From positions 6,771,493 through 6,835,492 of the forward strand of contig JABAKD010000026.1 of assembly GCA_012845835.1 (NCBI GenBank): a DNA stretch of 64,000 bases, given 5' to 3'. The position numbers were made by a program, and so were the translations under genes. The stretch's first letter is position 1. Every line of letters starts with the position of its first letter. Source of the DNA: Undaria pinnatifida. Taxonomy: Eukaryota; Sar; Phaeophyceae; Laminariales; Alariaceae. Positions 50,655 through 63,300 of this stretch are shown here, piece after piece. The notes under the pieces are model-generated. The model did not search any database. It was not told where the DNA came from and was given only the letters and a program-made list of their open reading frames with translations.

Positions 50655-50775
50655 GTGCCTCACCCTAACCTTCAAAGCTGATTTTGAGTCAACGCCTTTT
50701 ACAACTGGAAACCCTTTTTTGGGGACAAATTTACTTGAAATTAGTATAGATAGGGATTCTGGAGGGCTCTAAAAG
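50655..50775 (-). repeat. About 90-bp dispersed repeat, inverted copy
   Basis: On the minus strand it runs from AGAGCCCTCCAGAATCCC through ACTAATTTCAAGTAAATTTG to CAGTTGTAAAAGGCGTT. Confidence 0.7.
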
Positions 50776-51091
50776 CGCAACCCGATGGCCCCCGCCCCCC
50801 CCACCCAAACACAAACAGACCATGGCCTACATACATACAGTAGGTATATATACACACAGCATTAAAATGCAAAAAAGAGTTATCCCGCGGTAGGCGTTTT
50901 GCACTTTTTCGGGCAAAAAGCGCTTTTTTTTTCCTGGCTCCTCGAGTGAAGAACTATGCTACCAGTACTTTTTATGTTTTTTTTTTAGCCATCTCACGGG
51001 GTAGGGGTGCTGTGCAGCATCATGATTCAGTCCATGAGGTCCTCACGTCAGGCATTCGTTCGCACAACCCGACCAAGCTGCTATGCCTCAG

Positions 51092-51472
51092 TGTTTTAAG
51101 GCTTAGTTTGGGTAAGCTATTGGTTAAGCCTTTTGCAAGTGGTCAAACGGATTAATACCCCACTAATACCTTAACAAATGGCGTCGTCGGCAGACCGTGG
51201 GTTTTTGGATCGTGGGTTCGAATCCCACGTCCACAATAATAAACCTTTTCAGACTTTCCCCATCCATGTCGGACTTGAACAAATACTCTCCCTGGTACCC
51301 CAGGGAATGAAACGGCTTGGATAATTGACAGGTCCGCCCGTATATCCGGCCGACCTGCTATCCCGCCGTTTCAGGGTCCCCGGGAGAGTGTTATAAGGCT
51401 TAGTTTGGGTAAGCTATGGGTTAACCCTTTGCAAGTGGCCAAACGGACCAATACCCCACTAATATCTTAACA
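51092..51472 (+). mobile_element. TRIM miniature LTR retroelement, complete
   Basis: LTRs at 51092-51176 (85 bp) and 51389-51472 (84 bp) have TG...CA ends. A primer-binding site TGGCGTCGTCGGCAG at 51179-51193 is identical to that of the gypsy element and complementary to the same tRNA-Ser 3' end. A purine-rich end (CCCCGGGAGAG) precedes the 3' LTR. The internal region is only 212 bases. It includes a perfect T-arm-like hairpin (GTGGG-TTCGAAT-CCCAC, about 51221-51237). It needs proteins supplied by another element. Confidence 0.85.
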
Positions 51473-51699
51473 TTGGTCCTAAAAAAAAGGGACTCGTGAA
51501 ATTACTTGACTAATGACTAACCGGTAGTTCTCCACTTTTGGTACATTACTAGTTAATCCAACAACTGCAACCTCTACAGCGGGATGACTCTTCTGTAGTC
51601 TAATAACTTCAAGATATATATATATATCTATTTGCAGGACTAGTAGCTTTGATCGGGTTGCGCGCGAAAGACAATATAACATATATATGATATAAAGGG

Positions 51700-53140
51700 A
51701 TGTCTTCTTGCTACAACCGTCACACTTGTCCCCTTTAAGGAGTAATGCTTTCCGCGCACGTATTGAAGTGTCCCGCCCGCCCCTCCCCCCCCCCCCCCCT
51801 CCACCCGATCCCTCTTGTTCAAACGCCCCACCTAAAATCAAAATCTGCCGGAGTAGAAAACATTACCAGCCGGCTGATATCACCTCATTGTCTTTCCGGC
51901 CATCTAACATCAAATCTTCTAGAATAATAAACAATGCCAGGCAGGTGATGTAAGGGGATGTCTTCTTGCTACAACCGTCAGATTTGTCCCCTTTAAGGGT
52001 TTATAGTTTCCGCGCACATATTGAAGTGTCCCCCCCCCCCCCCCCCCCCGGATCCCTCTTGTTCAAACACCCCACCTAAAATCAACATCTGCCAGAGCCA
52101 GCTGATATCACCTCAATATCTTTCTAGCCATCCGTGCCGTAGCTCCAATTCATTTCCGCCCAGCCCCCCCCCCCCCCCCCTCCGCCTCTCCCCACCCTTT
52201 TGTTCAAACGCCCCACCTAAAATCGAAATCGGCCAGAGTAATAAACACTTCTACGCAATTGATATCACGTCATTATCTTCCTAACCATCCATGACATGTC
52301 TTTCATTCATTCCCCCCGCCCCCCCGCCCCCCCAACGCCTCCTCCTTCCCCACCACCCGTACGATCGCCTAGACCTAACACCACGCATATAGCAAGCCCC
52401 TACATATATGCGTAATACGCGCGATCGGAGTATCAACACAAGCTTGCAAATATGAGTTTCGACCAAATCTTCGATCTCACAGCTGGAGTATATTTTTATA
52501 TTATACGTGACCTAAACCTCTTGAAAACCCTCCCCCCCCCCCCCCCCCCGAACCCCCCCCCCCCCCCGTCTTCCCCGCTCCCTTTTGCTCAAACGCCCCA
52601 CCTAACATCGAATTCTGCCAGAGTATTAAACACTTCCACGCACTTGTTATCACCTCATTATCTTTCTGGAGCCATCCATGCCGCTGCTACAACCCCCCCC
52701 CTCCCCCTTACGCCCCCTCCTTCCCCACCACCCGAAATATCGCCTAGATCTAGCACCACGCGTATAGCAAACCCCTACATCTATGCGACATTATTTTTTC
52801 GCTCCTCCCCCCCCCCGCTCCACGTCCTTAAAAACTCCGCCCTCCCCTCACCGGTTATTCGACTCACAGGATTCACTTGATAAACTGATGCATTCCCTTC
52901 CACAGCTGTCAGGTTTTGTCCCCCTCAAAAACGGGTTTTATAGTTTCCGCGCACAGACTGACTAACATCGCCCTGTTGACCCTGATAGCTACACTGTAGT
53001 TGCAAGGGGAGTCGCCGACCTATATCCTTAATGAGGACGCACAACCCGTAATACGCGAGATCGGAGTATCACACACAGCTTGCAAAGATGCGCTTTGACA
53101 AAATCTTTGATCTCACAGCTGGAGTGTATTTTAATTTTTA
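51700..53140. repeat. Composite C-rich repeat with two MSFD modules, copy 2
   Basis: Five or six C-rich units (TTGTTCAAACGCCCCACCT, AGAGTAATAAACACT) as at 30715-31440. MSFD starts are at 52452 (MSFDQIFDLTAGVYF) and 53088 (MRFDKIFDLTAGVYF), the second preceded by the same GGGGAGTCGCCGACCTATAT segment as copy 1. Confidence 0.8.
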
Positions 53141-53679
53141 TAATATAGAGGGAAAGGAAACAGTAGATAAAAGGAGAAGACTGTGGGGAAATGTTTGGCG
53201 GAAGATGCCAACGCTTTATGTGGTGCGATCATTCGACTCCATAGGTACCCCACTGCTGCTTTATGGAAGGATAATTCCATGTACATCGGAACGGCATCTA
53301 CGCTATATTGTCGGAGGGCAAGAGTAAAATAAAATACTAACATATATACGCCTTCGAAGCCATGTTAAGCTCCTCCAAGTAAGGAGCAGCTCGGAAACTT
53401 CCTGGGATGTACGTGTTCACCCCTTCTGTGGGATGTTTCAAGACGAGAATGAGCCATCTCGGTGAGACCACTCTGGCCGCGATTTTACGCAGAGTTCATC
53501 GATATAGACTAGCTTTGAGGGACCGCCAGGCCGCAAGGGGAAGGGAGGGCGAAGCAGGAGGACTGCGGCCACTGGCCAGGGGCGCTAATGCTGATGAGGA
53601 CTAAGGTAGACTAACAGCTAAAACATACCAGGTATGTAGACAAAGGAAGCAGTAGATAAAAGGAGAAGATATGGGGGAG
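53141..53679. other. Gene-free stretch
   Basis: A 65-codon frame at 53407-53604 (LGETTLAAILRRVHRYRLAL) is Arg-rich and unrecognised. AAGCAGTAGATAAAAGGAG occurs twice (53156, 53646), a local duplication. Confidence 0.3.
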
Positions 53680-54330
53680 GGGGGGTAGTGCTCATTTGTT
53701 GCTTGCCTTAGTCATTCGATCATTGACCACGCATAAGAGCACCGCTCCTACTCCTAATAGAGACACCTCCAACATTTGGGCGCTCATTACGTTTCTCTCA
53801 TGAATTACATATGTAGAAACTGTTTGCTTATCCTATCCCGTCCTGTTCGCCGTCTGCGGCCACAATCTATCTCCTAGGATAGCGATCGTTTTATCGCTAC
53901 TCTACCAAACTCTTCCATGTCACATACGTCAAATTTCCTCATATACTCCTCTAACCAACCCGTTTCTCCTTGTATATTTCACATTCCCCTACTATGTGAA
54001 CCCTACTCTCAATTATTATGCCACACGGGCACATATTTGTAGCCACCTCTTCCTCCTCCTGACTGCTAGTACACATCTTTCTTCTTTCTGGTAGGTGAAG
54101 GTCCCCTACACGTAATCGTAGTTTCAGCTTCTCGCGTAGTCCATTGGGGCGTGCAGATACATTTTCATTCCAAATTCTTGCCCCAACCCTCCGCATATCT
54201 CTACGTGTTCCTCCGCTTGCATCTTACTTCTTACCGCTAGTCTTTCTCCTGTCTTGTACCCGTCAAACGCATCTATAGACCGTACCTTTCTTAGTCTCGG
54301 TGTAAATCTTTGCATACTTTGTCGACTACG
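53680..54330 (-). mobile_element. LINE ORF C-terminal fragment with CPCG zinc-like motif
   Basis: Minus-strand pieces in shifting frames read RSIDAFDGYKTGERLAVRSK, LRLRVGDLHLPERRK, VATNMCPCGIIIESRVHIVG (Cys-x-Cys...His...Cys as in LINE tails), KTIAILGDRLWPQTANRTG and a last block shared with 9048-9190. Several frameshifts make it a relic. It directly abuts the satellite array. Confidence 0.7.
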
Positions 54331-54399
54331 TTATTCCACCGTCCTCTAGGCAGCCCCTTGGACTTATCTCCCATACAGCCCTATCATCTATATCTAGAC

Positions 54400-57300
54400 C
54401 TGGTAGGACGAGAACCCCCACCTACAACTTACGCCACTAGTACCGTGATCTAACCTGTCATGCATACAGATAGATCCTGGTGTCAACCTCACCGCTTCCA
54501 CCAACAGCAAAGTTGGCTCGTCATAACACCCGCACGTATCGAAACTTACGTGCTCCAAACCCCGTACGCACCCACAGGTAGTTACCCCCAGCGGGTTATT
54601 GTGCTGCACGCCTAAAAAACGTGCATCACAATGACCTGCGCTCTACTACTCGCCTTTTCCCTTCCGTTTTTGCCCCCCCCTTTTTATTTCTTCTTCTTCT
54701 TCTTCTTCTTTCGTCGTTGCCATCGTTTCTTCCCCCTTTCTTCCGATGCCCTGCGCGCTACGTGCGTCGCCTGTCTTCCGATACTCTGTTTTCATCGTTG
54801 TACAGAACCTAATCACAGCGCCGGCGCAGGAAAACAAGTCGCTTAACCGTCACGCCTCATCCCGGTGCTCACACCCGAGGCTGTTTCCTGGACGGCCAAC
54901 AAAGAACACCCCAAACACCAAGGCGAGTGGCAGTTGCGTCGGGGGAGAAGTCCCCCCAACGCGGAACGTACTCGCAAGCACCATCTAACCGATTAGTAGC
55001 CACCCTAAAGGGCCAGAAAACGCCCCCACAGGGGAAAACACCCTCGTGCTGCATGCACACACCACCACAAGAGTCATCAGGACTCTGCCCGAACGCGTAC
55101 GTACGTCCACGCGCATCGGCAACAACACATACAGAAGCGAACAAACAGTAAAGCCCTCAGCGAAAACGAGGGCGCAACGCTAGCAAAACCATACCCATAA
55201 CACAGAAAAAAAATGCAGTAAACAACAAACATAGGCCGTACCGTAACACAAAAAAAAATCCCCAAACGAAACATAGACCGCAGACGCTGGGGCCGGGGCA
55301 GCTGGGGGATGGAGGAGGGAGCCGGAGGGAGGAGAGAGCCGGGGGCGGGAGAGCTGGGGGGAGGAGAGCCAAGGAGGGGGGCGGAGCTGGGGGGAGGAGA
55401 ACCCTGACCTAGACCTTACGCCACTAGTAACGTAACGTGATCTAACCCGTCGGGCATACAGGTAGTAACCTCACCGCTTCCACCAACAGCAAAGTTGGCT
55501 CGTCATAACACCCGCACGTATCAAAACTTACGTGCGCCAAACCCCGTACGCACCCACAGGTAGTTACCCCCAGCGGGTTATTGTGCTGCACGCCTAAAAA
55601 ACGTGCATCACAGTGACCTGCGCCCTACTCCTCGCCTTTTCCCTTCCGTTTTTGCCCCCCCCCCCCCCCCCCATTTTTTTTTTTTTTTTTCTTCTTCTTC
55701 TTCTTTGTCGTTGCCCTCGTTTCTTCCCCCTTTCTTCCGGTGCCCTGCGCGCTACGTGCGTCGCCTGTCTTCCGATACTCTGTTTTCATCGTTGTACAGG
55801 AACCTAATCACAGCGCCGGCGCAGGAAAACAAGTCACTTAACCGTCACGCCTCATCCCGGTGCTCACACCCGAGGCTGTTTCCTGGACGGCCAACAAAGA
55901 ACACCCCAAACACCAAGGCGAGTGGCAGTTGCGTCGGGGGAGAAGCCCCCCCAACGCGGAACGCACTCGCAAGCACCATCTAACCGATTAGTAGCCACCC
56001 TAAAGGGCCAGAAAACGCCCCCACAGGGGAAAACACCCTCGTGCTGCATGCACACACCACCACAAGAGTCATCAGGACTCTGCCCGAACGCGTACGTACG
56101 TCCACGCGCAACGGCAACAACACATATAGAAGCGAACAAACAGTAAAGCCCTCAACGAAAACGAGGGCGCAACGCTAGCAAAACCATACCCATAACACAT
56201 GAAAAAAATGCAGTAAACAACAAACATAGGCCGTACCGTAACACAGAAAACACCTCCCCAAACGAAACATAGACCGCAGACGCTGGGGCCGGGGCAGCTG
56301 GGGGATGGAGGAGGGAGCCGGAGGGAGGAGAGAGCCGGGGGCGGGAGAGCTGGGGGGAGGAGAGCCAAGGAGGGGGGCGGAGCTGGGGGGAGGAGAACCC
56401 TGACCTAGACCTTACGCCACTAGTAACGTAACGTGATCTAACCCGTCGGGCATACAGGTAGTAACCTCACCGCTTCCACCAACAGCAAAGTTGGCTCGTC
56501 ATAACACCCGCACGTATCAAAACTTACGTGCTCCAAACCCCGTACGCACCCACAGGTAGTTACCCCCAGCGGGTTATTGTGCTGCACGCCTAAAAAACGT
56601 GCATCACAGTGACCTGCGCCCTACTCCTCGCCTTTTCCCTTCCGTTTTTGCCCCCCCCCCCCCCCCCCCCCCTTTTTTTTTTTTTTCTTCTTCTTCTTCT
56701 TCTTCTTTTGTCGTTGCCCTCGTTTCTTCCCCCTTTCTTCCGGTGCCCTGCGCGCTACGTGCGTCGCCTGTCTTCCGATACTCTGTTTTCATCGTTGTAC
56801 AGAACCTAATCACAGCGCCGGCGCAGGAAAACAAGTCACTTAACCGTCACGCCTCATCCCGGTGCTCACACCCGAGGCTGTTTCCTGGACGGCCAACAAA
56901 GAACACCCCAAACACCAAGGCGAGTGGCAGTTGCGTCGGGGGAGAAGCCCCCCCAACGCGGAACGCACTCGCAAGCACCATCTAACCGATTAGTAGCCAC
57001 CCTAAAGGGCCAGAAAACGCCCCCACAGGGGAAAACACCCTCGTGCTGCATGCACACACCACCACAAGAGTCATCAGGACTCTGCCCGAACGCGTACGTA
57101 CGTCCACGCGCAACGGCAACAACACATATAGAAGCGAACAAACAGTAAAGCCCTCAGCGAAAACGAGGGCGCAACGCTAGCAAAACCATACCCATAACAC
57201 AGAAAAAAACTGCAAGTAAACAACAAACATAGGCCATACCGTAACACAGAAAAGCCTCCCCAAACGAAACATAGACCAGCAGACGCTGGGGCCGGGGCAG

Positions 57301-60300
57301 CTGGGGGATGGAGGAGGGAGCCGGAGGGAGGAGAGAGCCGGGGGCGGGAGAGCTGGGGGGAGGAGAGCCAAGGAGGGGGGCGGAGCTGGGGGGAGGAGAA
57401 CCCTGACCTAGACCTTACGCCACTAGTAACGTAACGTGATCTAACCCGTCGGGCATACAGGTAGTAACCTCACCGCTTCCACCAACAGCAAAGTTGGCTC
57501 GTCATAACACCCGCACGTATCAAAACTTACGTGCGCCAAACCCCGTACGCACCCACAGGTAGTTACCCCCAGCGGGTTATTGTGCTGCACGCCTAAAAAA
57601 CGTGCATCACAGTGACCTGCGCCCTACTCCTCGCCTTTTCCCTTCCGTTTTTGCCCCCCCCCCCCCCCCCCCCCCCCTTTTTTTTTTTTTTTCTTCTTTT
57701 TCTTCTCCTTCTTTTGTCGTTGCCCTCGTTTCTTCCCCCTTTCTTCCGGTGCCCTGCGCGCTACGCGCGCCGCCTGTCTTCCGACACTCTGTTTTCATCG
57801 TTGTACAGGACCTAATCACAGCGCCGGCGCAGGAAAACAAGTCAGCTTAACCGTCACGCCTCATCCCGGTGCTCACACCCGAGGCTGTTTCCTGGACGGC
57901 CAACAAAGAACACCCCAAACACCAAGGCGAGTGGCAGTTGCGTCGGGGGAGAAGCCCCCCCAACGCGGAACGCACTCGCAAGCACCATCTAACCGATTAG
58001 TAGCCACCCTAAAGGGCCAGAAAACGCCCCCACAGGGGAAAACACCCTCGTGCTGCATGCACACACCACCACAAGAGTCATCAGGACTCTGCCCGAACGC
58101 GTACGTACGTCCACGCGCAACGGCAACAACACATATAGAAGCGAACAAACAGTAAAGCCCTCAGCGAAAACGAGGGCGCAACGCTAGCAAAACCATACCC
58201 ATAACACAGAAAAAAACTGCAGTAAACAACAAACATAGGCCATACCGTAACACAGAAAAGCCTCCCCAAACGAAACATAGACCGCAGACGCTGGGGCCGG
58301 GGCAGCTGGGGGATGGAGGAGGGAGCCGGAGGGAGGAGAGAGCCGGGGGCGGGAGAGCTGGGGGGAGGAGAGCCAAGGAGGGGGGCGGAGCTGGGGGGAG
58401 GAGAACCCTGACCTAGACCTTACGCCACTAGTAACGTAACGTGATCTAACCCGTCGGGCATACAGGTAGTAACCTCACCGCTTCCACCAACAGCAAAGTT
58501 GGCTCGTCATAACACCCGCACGTATCAAAACTTACGTGCGCCAAACCCCGTACGCACCCACAGGTAGTTACCCCCAGCGGGTTATTGTGCTGCACGCCTA
58601 AAAAACGTGCATCACAGTGACCTGCGCCCTACTCCTCGCCTTTTCCCTTCCGTTTTTGCCCCCCTTTTTTTTTTTTTTTTTTTTTCTTCTTCTTCTTTTG
58701 TCGTTGCCCTCGTTTCTTCCCCCTTTCTTCCGGTGCCCTGCGCGCTACGCGCGCCGCCTGTCTTCCGATACTCTGTTTTCATCGTTGTACAGGACCTAAT
58801 CACAGCGCCGGCGCAGGAAAACAAGTCACTTAACCGTCACGCCTCATCCCGGTGCTCACACCCGAGGCTGTTTCCTGGACGGCCAACAAAGAACACCCCA
58901 AACACCAAGGCGAGTGGCAGTTGCGTCGGGGGAGAAGCCCCCCCAACGCGGAACGCACTCGCAAGCACCATCTAACCGATTAGTAGCCACCCTAAAGGGC
59001 CAGAAAACGCCCCCACAGGGGAAAACACCCTCGTGCTGCATGCACACACCACCACAAGAGTCATCAGGACTCTGCCCGAACGCGTACGTACGTCCACGCG
59101 CAACGGCAACAACACATATAGAAGCGAACAAACAGTAAAGCCCTCAGCGAAAACGAGGGCGCAACGCTAGCAAAACCATACCCATAACACAGAAAAAAAC
59201 TGCAGTAAACAACAAACATAGGCCATACCGTAACACAGAAAAGCCTCCCCAAACGAAACATAGACCAGCAGACGCTGGGGCCGGGGCAGCTGGGGGATGG
59301 AGGAGGGAGCCGGAGGGAGGAGAGAGCCGGGGGCGGGAGAGCTGGGGGGAGGAGAGCCAAGGAGGGGGGCGGAGCTGGGGGGAGGAGAACCCTGACCTAG
59401 ACCTTACGCCACTAGTAACGTAACGTGATCTAACCCGTCGGGCATACAGGTAGTAACCTCACCGCTTCCACCAACAGCAAAGTTGGCTCGTCATAACACC
59501 CGCACGTATCAAAACTTACGTGCTCCAAACCCCGTACGCACCCACAGGTAGTTACCCCCAGCGGGTTATTGTGCTGCACGCCTAAAAAACGTGCATCACA
59601 GTGACCTGCGCCCTACTCCTCGCCTTTTCCCTTCCGTTTTTTGCCCCCCCCCCCCCCCCCCCCCCCCTTTTTTTTTTTTCTTCTTTTTCTTCTTCTTCTT
59701 TTGTCGTTGCCCTCGTTTCTTCCTCCCCTTTCTTCCGGTGCCCTGCGCGCGACGTGCGTCGCCTGTCTTCCGATACTCTGTTTTCATCGTTGTACAGGAC
59801 CTAATCACAGCGCCGGCGCAGGAAAACAAGTCACTTAACCGTCACGCCTCATCCCGGTGCTCACACCCGAGGCTGTTTCCTGGACGGCCAACAAAGAACA
59901 CCCCAAACACCAAGGCGAGTGGCAGTTGCGTCGGGGGAGAAGCCCCCCCAACGCGGAACGCACTCGCAAGCACCATCTAACCGATTAGTAGCCACCCTAA
60001 AGGGCCAGAAAACGCCCCCACAGGGGAAAACACCCTCGTGCTGCATGCACACACCACCACAAGAGTCATCAGGACTCTGCCCGAACGCGTACGTACGTCC
60101 ACGCGCAACGGCAACAACACATATAGAAGCGAACAAACAGTAAAGCCCTCAGCGAAAACGAGGGCGCAACGCTAGCAAAACCATACCCATAACACAGAAA
60201 AAAACTGCAGTAAACAACAAACATAGGCCATACCGTAACACAGAAAAGCCTCCCCAAACGAAACATAGACCGCAGACGCTGGGGCCGGGGCAGCTGGGGG

Positions 60301-63300
60301 ATGGAGGAGGGAGCCGGAGGGAGGAGAGAGCCGGGGGCGGGAGAGCTGGGGGGAGGAGAGCCAAGGAGGGGGGCGGAGCTGGGGGGAGGAGAACCCTGAC
60401 CTAGACCTTACGCCACTAGTAACGTAACGTGATCTAACCCGTCGGGCATACAGGTAGTAACCTCACCGCTTCCACCAACAGCAAAGTTGGCTCGTCATAA
60501 CACCCGCACGTATCAAAACTTACGTGCTCCAAACCCCGTACGCACCCACAGGTAGTTACCCCCAGCGGGTTATTGTGCTGCACGCCTAAAAAACGTGCAT
60601 CACAGTGACCTGCGCCCTACTCCTCGCCTTTTCCCTTCCGTTTTTGCCCCCCCCCCCCCCCCCCCCCTTTTTTTTTTTTTTCTTCTTTTTCTTCTCCTTC
60701 TTTTGTCGTTGCCCTCGTTTCTTCCCCCTTTCTTCCGGTGCCCTGCGCGCTACGCGCGCCGCCTGTCTTCCGATACTCTGTTTTCATCGTTGTACAGAAC
60801 CTAATCACAGCGCCGGCGCAGGAAAACAAGTCACTTAACCGTCACGCCTCATCCCGGTGCTCACACCCGAGGCTGTTTCCTGGACGGCCAACAAAGAACA
60901 CCCCAAACACCAAGGCGAGTGGCAGTTGCGTCGGGGGAGAAGCCCCCCCAACGCGGAACGCACTCGCAAGCACCATCTAACCGATTAGTAGCCACCCTAA
61001 AGGGCCAGAAAACGCCCCCACAGGGGAAAACACCCTCGTGCTGCATGCACACACCACCACAAGAGTCATCAGGACTCTGCCCGAACGCGTACGTACGTCC
61101 ACGCGCAACGGCAACAACACATATAGAAGCGAACAAACAGTAAAGCCCTCAGCGAAAACGAGGGCGCAACGCTAGCAAAACCATACCCATAACACAGAAA
61201 AAAACTGCAAGTAAACAACAAACATAGGCCATACCGTAACACAGAAAAGCCTCCCCAAACGAAACATAGACCAGCAGACGCTGGGGCCGGGGCAGCTGGG
61301 GGATGGAGGAGGGAGCCGGAGGGAGGAGAGAGCCGGGGGCGGGAGAGCTGGGGGGAGGAGAGCCAAGGAGGGGGGCGGAGCTGGGGGGAGGAGAACCCTG
61401 ACCTAGACCTTACGCCACTAGTAACGTAACGTGATCTAACCCGTCGGGCATACAGGTAGTAACCTCACCGCTTCCACCAACAGCAAAGTTGGCTCGTCAT
61501 AACACCCGCACGTATCAAAACTTACGTGCTCCAAACCCCGTACGCACCCACAGGTAGTTACCCCCAGCGGGTTATTGTGCTGCACGCCTAAAAAACGTGC
61601 ATCACAGTGACCTGCGCCCTACTCCTCGCCTTTTCCCTTCCGTTTTTGCCCCCCCCCCCCCCCCCCCCCCCTTTTTTTTTTTTTTTCTTCTTCTTCTTCT
61701 TCTTCTTTTGTCGTTGCCCTCGTTTCTTCCCCCTTTCTTCCGGTGCCCTGCGCGCTACGCGCGCCGCCTGTCTTCCGACACTCTGTTTTCATCGTTGTAC
61801 AGAACCTAATCACAGCGCCGGCGCAGGAAAACAAGTCGCTTAACCGTCACGCCTCATCCCGGTGCTCACACCCGAGGCTGTTTCCTGGACGGCCAACAAA
61901 GAACACCCCAAACACCAAGGCGAGTGGCAGTTGCGTCGGGGGAGAAGCCCCCCCAACGCGGAACGCACTCGCAAGCACCATCTAACCGATTAGTAGCCAC
62001 CCTAAAGGGCCAGAAAACGCCCCCACAGGGGAAAACACCCTCGTGCTGCATGCACACACCACCACAAGAGTCATCAGGACTCTGCCCGAACGCGTACGTA
62101 CGTCCACGCGCAACGGCAACAACACATATAGAAGCGAACAAACAGTAAAGCCCTCAGCGAAAACGAGGGCGCAACGCTAGCAAAACCATACCCATAACAC
62201 AGAAAAAAACTGCAGTAAACAACAAACATAGGCCATACCGTAACACAGAAAAGCCTCCCCAAACGAAACATAGACCAGCAGACGCTGGGGCCGGGGCAGC
62301 TGGGGGATGGAGGAGGGAGCCGGAGGGAGGAGAGAGCCGGGGGCGGGAGAGCTGGGGGGAGGAGAGCCAAGGAGGGGGGCGGAGCTGGGGGGAGGAGAAC
62401 CCTGACCTAGACCTTACGCCACTAGTAACGTAACGTGATCTAACCCGTCGGGCATACAGGTAGTAACCTCACCGCTTCCACCAACAGCAAAGTTGGCTCG
62501 TCATAACACCCGCACGTATCAAAACTTACGTGCTCCAAACCCCGTACGCACCCACAGGTAGTTACCCCCAGCGGGTTATTGTGCTGCACGCCTAAAAAAC
62601 GTGCATCACAGTGACCTGCGCCCTACTCCTCGCCTTTTCCCTTCCGTTTTTGCCCCCCCCCCCCCCCCCCCCCCTTTTTTTTTTTTTTCTTCTTCTTCTT
62701 CTTCTTCTTTTGTCGTTGCCCTCGTTTCTTCCCCCTTTCTTCCGGTGCCCTGCGCGCTACGCGCGCCGCCTGTCTTCCGATACTCTGTTTTCATCGTTGT
62801 ACAGGAACCTAATCACAGCGCCGGCGCAGGAAAACAAGTCAGCTTAACCGTCACGCCTCATCCCGGTGCTCACACCCGAGGCTGTTTCCTGGACGGCCAA
62901 CAAAGAACACCCCAAACACCAAGGCGAGTGGCAGTTGCGTCGGGGGAGAAGCCCCCCCAACGCGGAACGCACTCGCAAGCACCATCTAACCGATTAGTAG
63001 CCACCCTAAAGGGCCAGAAAACGCCCCCACAGGGGAAAACACCCTCGTGCTGCATGCACACACCACCACAAGAGTCATCAGGACTCTGCCCGAACGCGTA
63101 CGTACGTCCACGCGCAACGGCAACAACACATATAGAAGCGAACAAACAGTAAAGCCCTCAGCGAAAACGAGGGCGCAACGCTAGCAAAACCATACCCATA
63201 ACACAGAAAAAAACGCAATAAACAAAAACATAGGCCATACCGTAACACAGAAAAGCCTCCCCAAACGAAACATAGACCGCAGACGCTGGGGCCGGGGCAG

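Noticed and set aside
51179..51240. Possible tRNA gene (perfect T-arm hairpin)
   Set aside because: No acceptor pairing, D-arm or anticodon arm; it lies inside a TRIM next to the primer-binding site.
54869..63145. Recurrent 91-codon ORF in every satellite unit
   Set aside because: Four differences between the first unit and the rest all change the amino acid, no start context or domain is seen, and the opposite 74-codon frame behaves the same way. Homogenisation explains the identity.
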